This document shows, piece after piece, positions 59,089 through 64,000 of a DNA stretch of 64,000 bases. Origin of the DNA: Kocuria palustris (lineage in GTDB: Bacteria; Actinomycetota; Actinomycetes; Actinomycetales; Micrococcaceae); contig NZ_VDOR01000001.1 of the NCBI RefSeq assembly GCF_007666205.1, positions 124,001-188,000 on the forward strand, read 5' to 3'. Position 1 is the first letter of the stretch. Each line of letters begins with the position of its first letter. The position numbers and the translations under genes were made by a program. The notes below the pieces were generated by a model, which saw only the letters and a list, made by a program, of their open reading frames with translations, did no database searches and was not told the DNA's origin.

Positions 59089-59874
59089 TCAGATCTGGTC
59101 GAGCGGGGTCACGTAGGCGCTCGAGATGCCGCCGTCGACCAGGAAGGTCGACGCCGTCATGAACGACGAGTCGTCGCTGGCCAGGAACGCCACGGCCGCC
59201 GCGAGCTCCTCGGGCTCGGCGAAGCGGCCCATGGGCACGTGGATGAGCCGGCGGGCAGCCTTGTCCGGATCCGTTGCGAACAGCTCCTTGAGCAGAGGCG
59301 TGTTCACGGGGCCGGGGCACAGCGCGTTGATGCGGATGCCCTGGCGGGCGAACTCGACGCCGAGCTCCCGGGTCATCGACAGGACGCCGCCCTTCGAGGC
59401 GCTGTAGGAGATCTGCGAGGTCGCCGCCCCCATCACCGCAACGAACGACGCCGTGTTGATGATCGAGCCCTTGCCCTGCTCCTGCATGTAAGGGATTGCG
59501 GCCTTGCAGCACAGGTAGACGGAGGTCAGGTTGACCTGCTGCACCTTGTGCCAGGCGTCGAGCCCGGTCTCCAGGATCGAGTTGTCGTCATCGGGCGCGA
59601 TGCCGGCGTTGTTGAAGGCGATGTCGACGCTGCCGTGGGCCTCCTTGGCGGTCGCGAACAAGCTGTTCACCGCGGTCTCGTCGGTCACGTCGACCTGGAC
59701 GAAGCGTCCGCCGACCTCGGCGGCGGCCTTCTCGCCGGCGGCAGGGTCGATGTCGCCGATGACGACGTTCGCACCCTCCTGGGCGAAGCGCCGGGCGGTG
59801 GCGAGTCCGATGCCGCTGGCTCCTCCGGTGATCACGGCGCAACGGCCTGACAGTCGCGCGTTGATATCGGTCAT
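59089..59874 (-). CDS. short-chain dehydrogenase/reductase
   Basis: 261 residues. NAD(P)-binding TGGASGIGLATARRF, the NNAGIA turn, catalytic Ser (TASF), and Tyr-Lys in YSASKGG; C-terminal GGISSAYVTPLDQI. It is the classical SDR type, probably acting on a hydroxyl or keto group of an intermediate in the amine pathway. The start is ATG 59874 behind AGGAGGACACC. The gene is the last of the operon that begins with the permease at the right edge. The substrate is unknown. Confidence 0.88.
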   Translation of the reverse strand: MTDINARLSGRCAVITGGASGIGLATARRFAQEGANVVIGDIDPAAGEKAAAEVGGRFVQVDVTDETAVNSLFATAKEAHGSVDIAFNNAGIAPDDDNSILETGLDAWHKVQQVNLTSVYLCCKAAIPYMQEQGKGSIINTASFVAVMGAATSQISYSASKGGVLSMTRELGVEFARQGIRINALCPGPVNTPLLKELFATDPDKAARRLIHVPMGRFAEPEELAAAVAFLASDDSSFMTASTFLVDGGISSAYVTPLDQI

Positions 59875-59920
59875 GGTGTCCTCCTGGGTCACTGAGCTGT
59901 GGGGGATGCTCCGAGTCGGG

Positions 59921-61276
59921 TCACTCGGAGGAGATGAAGACGTTCTTGGTCTCGGTGAACGCGTCGGGCGCGTCCGGGCCGAGCTCGCGGCCGAAGCCGG
60001 ACTGCTTGAATCCGCCGAACGGCGTCCAGTAGCGGACCGAGGCGTGGCTGTTCACCGACAGGTTCCCGGCTTCGACGGCCCGCGAGACGCGCAGAGCCCG
60101 ACCCACATCGCGGGTCCAGAGGGACCCCGAGAGCCCGTACTCCGTGCTGTTCGCGATCCGGACGGCATCGGCCTCGTCGTCGAAGGGCACGACGGAGATG
60201 ACGGGCCCGAAGATCTCCTCGTCGAAGTCCGGGGCGCCCTCGCGGGAGTCGAGCACGGTCGGCGGGAACCAGAATCCGCTGCCCGACGGCGCCCGGCCCT
60301 GGAAGAGCACGGAGCCGCTGTCGACGTACCCGGCGACCTTGTCGCGATGCTCGGCGGTGATCAGCGGCCCCATCTCGGCATCGGCCGAGCTCGGGTCGGT
60401 GCAGACGAAGCCCTTGACCGCCGGCTCGAGCAGCTCGAGGAAGCGATCGACGGCGCTGCGCTCGACCAGCAGCCGCGCCCGCGAGCAGCAGTCCTGGCCC
60501 GCGTTGTCGAAGGCCCCGCCGGGGGCTGCGGCCGCGGCGGCCTCGAGATCGGCATCCGCGAAGACGAGGTTCGCGTTCTTGCCGCCGAGCTCCAGGGTCA
60601 GCCGCTTCACCTGCTCGGAGCAGCCGGCCATGATCCGCTTGCCGACCTCGGTCGAGCCGGTGAACACGATCTTGCGGACGTCGGGATGCGTCACGAAGCG
60701 ATCGCCCACGACGGAGCCCTTGCCGGGCAGCACCGTGAGCACTCCTTCGGGCAGGCCCGCCTCCAGCGCCAGCTCGCCCAGGCGCAGGGCGGTGAGCGGC
60801 GTGACCTCGGCCGGCTTGAGCACGACGGTGTTGCCCGCCGCGAGCGCCGGGGCGAGACCCCATCCGGCGATCGGCATGGGGAAGTTCCAGGGCACGATCA
60901 CCCCCACCACTCCGAGCGGTTCCTGGAAGGTGATGCTGACCCCGCCGGGGACGGGGATCTGACGCCCGGACAGCCGTTCGACGCCGCCGGCGTAGTAGGC
61001 CAGGACATCGCGGACGTTGCCGGCCTCCCACGTCGCATTGCCGATGGTGTGCCCGGCGTTGCGGACCTCGAGCCGGGCGAGGTGGTCGATGTCCGCGTCG
61101 ACGGCGTCGGCGAAGCGCCGCAGCAGTCGCGCGCGGTCCGCCGGATCGATCGACCGCCAGGACTCGAACGCGCTCTTGGCGCGCGCGATCGCCGCATCGA
61201 CCTCCTCCAGGGGAGTCTGCTCGACCTGGGTGAGGGTCTCGCCGGTCGAGGGACTGAGGATGTCGGTGGTGCTCAT
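59921..61276 (-). CDS. aldehyde dehydrogenase (NAD(P)-dependent)
   Basis: 451 residues. Landmarks: VIVPWNFPMPIAGW (Asn that stabilises the thiohemiacetal), FTGSTEVGKRIMAG, catalytic Glu in LTLELGGKNANLV, catalytic Cys in NAGQDCCSRARL, and EIFGPVISVVPFDDEADAV. In gamma-glutamylation pathways an aldehyde dehydrogenase oxidises the gamma-glutamyl-aminoaldehyde. It overlaps the amidotransferase stop by one base (TGATG). Similar in length to other PuuC-like enzymes but slightly short. Confidence 0.9.
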   Translation of the reverse strand: MSTTDILSPSTGETLTQVEQTPLEEVDAAIARAKSAFESWRSIDPADRARLLRRFADAVDADIDHLARLEVRNAGHTIGNATWEAGNVRDVLAYYAGGVERLSGRQIPVPGGVSITFQEPLGVVGVIVPWNFPMPIAGWGLAPALAAGNTVVLKPAEVTPLTALRLGELALEAGLPEGVLTVLPGKGSVVGDRFVTHPDVRKIVFTGSTEVGKRIMAGCSEQVKRLTLELGGKNANLVFADADLEAAAAAAPGGAFDNAGQDCCSRARLLVERSAVDRFLELLEPAVKGFVCTDPSSADAEMGPLITAEHRDKVAGYVDSGSVLFQGRAPSGSGFWFPPTVLDSREGAPDFDEEIFGPVISVVPFDDEADAVRIANSTEYGLSGSLWTRDVGRALRVSRAVEAGNLSVNSHASVRYWTPFGGFKQSGFGRELGPDAPDAFTETKNVFISSE

Positions 61277-62043
61277 CAGAGGGGGGCCTCCTGGTCGGCT
61301 GCGGATGCTCGGGAGACGTCGCGGCCCCGCAGGGCGTCGACGAACCCCTCGAAGAGCCGCGGGTCGCCGCGGTTCTCCTCGGGGTGGAACTGGACGCCGA
61401 CGACCCAGCTGCCGTCGGCGGTCTCGACGGCCTCGATGGTGCCGTCGTCTGCGGAGGCGGTGACGGTCAGGCCGTCGGCCACCCGGTCGAGGGACTGGTG
61501 GTGGTAGCACGGCGACCAGGCGCGCTCGCCGAGCAGCGTGCGGCAGATCGAGCCGGGGGCCGTGCTGAACTCGACCCGGCCGTACTCGCCGGGTGCCGGC
61601 CGGTACTCGTGGGCCCTGTCGGTGATCTCGGGCAGGTGCTGGTGCAGCGTCCCGCCCAGCGCCACGTTGAGGATCTGCGCGCCGCGGCAGATCGCGAGGA
61701 CCGGCAGCCCCCGATCCATCGCTGCCCGCGTCAGCTCGATCTCGAACGCGTCGCGCAGCGGCTTCGGGTCCGTCTCGGGATGCGGTTCGGCCCCGTAGTG
61801 CGCGGGGTCGACGTCCGGGCCGCCGATGATGATCAGGCCGTCGAGGACGTCGAGGGCCGCGGCGTCGATCCCGACCGGCGGAAGGAGCATCGGGGCGCCC
61901 CCGGCGGAGGCCACGGCCTCCACGTAGGCGCTCGGCACGATGGCGCCCATCGAGCTCCAGACCCCCCAGGTGCCCTCCTGGTAGTACGTGGTGACGCCGA
62001 CCCGCGGGCGTCGTGAGGCGGAGTCAGAGACGCTCGAAACCAC
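61276..62043 (-). CDS. gamma-glutamyl-GABA hydrolase-like class I amidotransferase (PuuD-like)
   Basis: 255 residues of the peptidase C26 family. Nucleophile Cys in LAICRGAQILNVALGGTLHQ, partner His and Glu in VGVQFHPEEN; DGLIIIGGPDVDPAHYG is characteristic of PuuD. It would release glutamate from a gamma-glutamylated acid such as gamma-glutamyl-GABA. The GTG start at 62043 overlaps the upstream ligase gene by 20 bases, so the genes are tightly coupled; a later start is possible. Confidence 0.9.
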   Translation of the reverse strand: MVSSVSDSASRRPRVGVTTYYQEGTWGVWSSMGAIVPSAYVEAVASAGGAPMLLPPVGIDAAALDVLDGLIIIGGPDVDPAHYGAEPHPETDPKPLRDAFEIELTRAAMDRGLPVLAICRGAQILNVALGGTLHQHLPEITDRAHEYRPAPGEYGRVEFSTAPGSICRTLLGERAWSPCYHHQSLDRVADGLTVTASADDGTIEAVETADGSWVVGVQFHPEENRGDPRLFEGFVDALRGRDVSRASAADQEAPL

Positions 62044-63397
62044 GGCGCAGCTCCCAGTCGGTGACCTCGCTGTAGAAGGTCTCCATCTCGTCGTCGGCGT
62101 AGTGGACGTAGTGGTCCACGACGGAGTCGCCGAAGACCCGGCGCGCCAGCTCGGAGCGATCCAGCAGATCGCGGGCCTGGCTCATGGTCCGGGGCACCAC
62201 CGGGGCGCCGGACTCGTAGGCATTGCCCTCGGTCATCGGCTCGAGCTCCCGCTCGTTCTCGATGCCGTCCAGACCGCAGGCGAGCATGGCAGCCAGTGCC
62301 AGGTACGGATTGACGTCGCCGCCGGGGAGGCGGTTCTCCATGCGGGCCGCCGGCCCCTCGCCGACCAGTCGGATCGCGCAGCTGCGGTTGTCCATGCCCC
62401 AGGCCACGGAGGTGGGGGCGAAGCTGCCCTTGGCGAAGCGCTTGTAGGAGTTGATGTTCGGCGCGTAGAAGAGCGTCATCTCCTTCATCCCGTGGAGCAC
62501 GCCGGCGATGAACCGGTCGTAGGTCTCGGTCCGCCGGCCCTTCGCGTCGTCCCAGAAGACCGTCGACCCGTCGAGGCCGCGCAGCGACATGTGGATGTGG
62601 CAGGAGCTGCCCTCCCGCTGGTTCGGCTTGGCCATGAAGGTCACCGACTTGCCCTGCTGATGCGCGATCTGCTTGGAGGACAGCTTGTAGACCACGTGGT
62701 TGTCGGCGGTGACCAGGCCGTCGTCGTAGCGGAAGGCGATCTCGTGCTGGCCGAAGTTGCACTCGCCCTTGGCCGACTCGACCGTCATCCCGGCTCGGTA
62801 CATCGAGTTGCGGATCTCGCGCAGCAGAGGCTCCACGCGCTGGGAGCCCAGGATGTTGTAGTCGACGTTGTACTGGTTCGCCGGCTCGAGGTCCCGGTAG
62901 CCGCTGCGCCAGGCGTCCTCGTACGTCGTGTTGTAGACGCAGAACTCCAGCTCGGTCCCGGTGAGCATCTGATAGCCCATCTCCCGGGCGCGCTCGAGCT
63001 GCTTCTTGAGCATGCTGCGCGGGGACATGGGGATCGGGTTGCCGGCGGTGTCCGTGAGGTCGCACTGGATCATGACCTGGCCGGGGTTGTGCGGCATGAG
63101 GCGGATCGTCTCCAGATCCATGTCGAACCTCATGTCGCCGTAGCCGGCCTCCCAGCTGGTCATGGCGTAGCCGTCGACCGTGTTCATCTCGGTGTCCACG
63201 GCCAGGAGGTAGTTGCAGCCCTCCGCCCCGTGGTCGAGCACGGATTCGATGAAGAACTCGGCGTGGCACAGCTTGCCCTGGAGCCGTCCCTGCATGTCCG
63301 TGAAGGCCAGCACGACGGTGTCGATCTCGCCCGAGGAGATGAGCCCCCGGAGGTCGTCGACGGAGAGCATGCGGTCGTTGCGGTGCTGCGGGTTCAT
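62024..63397 (-). CDS. glutamine synthetase-like gamma-glutamyl-amine ligase
   Basis: 457 residues of the GS-III/PuuA-like branch: LAFTDMQGRLQGKLCHAEFF at the start, GTELEFCVYN and ESAKGECNFGQHEIAFRYDD in the ATP/metal site, KPNQREGSSCHIHMSL, and NPYLALAAMLACGLDG. Such enzymes attach glutamate to amines: putrescine (PuuA) or ethanolamine (GlnA4 in streptomycetes). The lack of the usual GlnA adenylylation loop region and its operon partners point away from true glutamine synthetase. ATG at 63397 follows the permease gene by about 45 bases. Confidence 0.87.
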   Translation of the reverse strand: MNPQHRNDRMLSVDDLRGLISSGEIDTVVLAFTDMQGRLQGKLCHAEFFIESVLDHGAEGCNYLLAVDTEMNTVDGYAMTSWEAGYGDMRFDMDLETIRLMPHNPGQVMIQCDLTDTAGNPIPMSPRSMLKKQLERAREMGYQMLTGTELEFCVYNTTYEDAWRSGYRDLEPANQYNVDYNILGSQRVEPLLREIRNSMYRAGMTVESAKGECNFGQHEIAFRYDDGLVTADNHVVYKLSSKQIAHQQGKSVTFMAKPNQREGSSCHIHMSLRGLDGSTVFWDDAKGRRTETYDRFIAGVLHGMKEMTLFYAPNINSYKRFAKGSFAPTSVAWGMDNRSCAIRLVGEGPAARMENRLPGGDVNPYLALAAMLACGLDGIENERELEPMTEGNAYESGAPVVPRTMSQARDLLDRSELARRVFGDSVVDHYVHYADDEMETFYSEVTDWELRRGFERL

Positions 63398-63442
63398 GGT
63401 GATTCCTCACATCGATGGTCGGAGCTCGCGCGGAGCCACGGG

Positions 63443-64000
63443 TCAGTTCAGGTCTGCTTCTGCGGCTCGGAGCCGGTCGAACTCCTCCTCGGGTGCGCTG
63501 GCGACGAGATGGCGGCGGCTGTACAGCAGGAAGTACGCCAGGAAGATCACGAAGATCCCGGCGGTGATGCTGGCCGCGAGGATGTCGACGAAGAACGTCG
63601 CGATCACGGCGACGACGGCGAGGACCAGGGCGATGCCGGTGGTGACGACGCCGCCGGGGGTGCGGTAGCCCCGCTCGAGCTCGGGCTCGCGGATCCGCAG
63701 CATGATGTGCGAGAGGTTCAGCAGGACGTAGGAGACGGTCGCGCCGAACACGGCGATGTTGATGAGCAGGCCGCCGTCGCGGGTGATGGCCGCCAGGGCG
63801 AAGCCGATCGTGCCCGGCACGATCAGGGCCACCCACGGGGTCTTGCGCGAGCCCGTGAGCGACAGCCAGCGCGGGAGGTAGCCCGCTCGCGAGAGGGCGA
63901 AGAGCTGGCGGGAGTACGCGAACATGATCGAGAAGAAGCTCGCGACGAGGCCGGCGAGACCGGCGTAGTTCACGATCTGGGCGACGACGCTGTCCTGCCC
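63443..64000 (-). CDS. APC-superfamily amino acid/amine permease, C-terminal part (cut by right edge)
   Basis: About 186 residues visible, open to the right edge. It has the last five or so membrane helices: YAGLAGLVASFFSIMFAYSRQLFALSRAGYLPRWLSL, followed by GVVTTGIALVLAVVAVIATF. The segment resembles ethanolamine/putrescine permeases, which matches the downstream ligase. As the first gene of the operon, it probably imports the amine that is then gamma-glutamylated. The N-terminal half is outside the window. Confidence 0.8.
   Translation of the reverse strand, partial: GQDSVVAQIVNYAGLAGLVASFFSIMFAYSRQLFALSRAGYLPRWLSLTGSRKTPWVALIVPGTIGFALAAITRDGGLLINIAVFGATVSYVLLNLSHIMLRIREPELERGYRTPGGVVTTGIALVLAVVAVIATFFVDILAASITAGIFVIFLAYFLLYSRRHLVASAPEEEFDRLRAAEADLN

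Noticed and set aside
62024-63397. True glutamine synthetase GlnA
   Set aside because: Operon partners (permease, PuuD-like hydrolase, aldehyde dehydrogenase, SDR) and branch-specific sequence point to a gamma-glutamyl-amine ligase.
1-64000. Prophage, integrative element or insertion sequence
   Set aside because: No integrase, transposase, terminase, portal or conjugation gene, and no attachment site or tRNA was seen anywhere in the window.

Overview
The window is a very GC-rich, gene-dense stretch of an actinobacterial chromosome, probably Micrococcales. The clues are uniformly GC-rich codons, frequent GTG starts, a mycothiol-type arsenate reductase, a mycoredoxin-like protein, a CmtR-type metal sensor, and a resorcinol locus laid out like that of Corynebacterium glutamicum. 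No rRNA, tRNA, phage, insertion sequence or CRISPR array was seen. The left edge cuts a cupin-like gene and the right edge cuts an amino-acid/amine permease.

Bases 1-7800: housekeeping and carbon genes (double-hotdog thioesterase, MFS exporter, DedA-like protein, 2-hydroxyacid dehydrogenase, Mn-type superoxide dismutase, divergent amylosucrase-like GH13). They are followed by a non-coding stretch packed with DnaA-box-like 9-mers in two opposed arms. Bases 7800-20400: a compatible-solute ABC operon (four genes, 4-base overlaps), a DUF808 protein, an ABC exporter, a MarR/extradiol-dioxygenase divergent pair, a MOSC protein and NhaA. Two intergenic elements here share an unusual geometry: three direct copies of a 21-base core at 30-base spacing, a 16-base centre, then three inverted copies. 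Each sits between convergent genes.

Bases 20500-32300: a class III sirtuin, an aldo/keto-reductase-like protein without its catalytic residues, an APC permease, a PAP2-like protein without its phosphatase motifs, a mycoredoxin-like protein, a sugar porter, an arsenic locus (ArsR, Acr3, and an ArsC fused to a flavoprotein) and an MFS exporter. Bases 32300-36000: a locally AT-richer segment with a tiny membrane protein and two divergent polytopic glycosyltransferases. Bases 36100-42700: two tandem Tat-exported esterases coupled to a sulfurtransferase, LysG/LysE, a DHFR-like reductase running in frame into a YCII domain, and the CmtR-CadD metal resistance pair.

Bases 42700-49400: an acetyltransferase flanked by an octamer repeat, three tandem membrane proteins with winged-helix tails, a Tat-exported metallophosphoesterase and a flavin disulfide reductase. 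Bases 48600-53200: a resorcinol/hydroxyquinol locus (TetR divergent from hydroxylase, maleylacetate reductase and hydroxyquinol dioxygenase) that should convert resorcinol through hydroxyquinol and maleylacetate to 3-oxoadipate. Bases 53200-59000: L-lactate dehydrogenase and lactate permease, a LysE-type exporter and a GH3 beta-glucosidase. Bases 59000-64000: an operon for gamma-glutamylated amine catabolism (permease, glutamine-synthetase-like ligase, class I amidotransferase/hydrolase, aldehyde dehydrogenase, SDR).

All functional calls rest on motifs and gene order read by eye. No database search was run.
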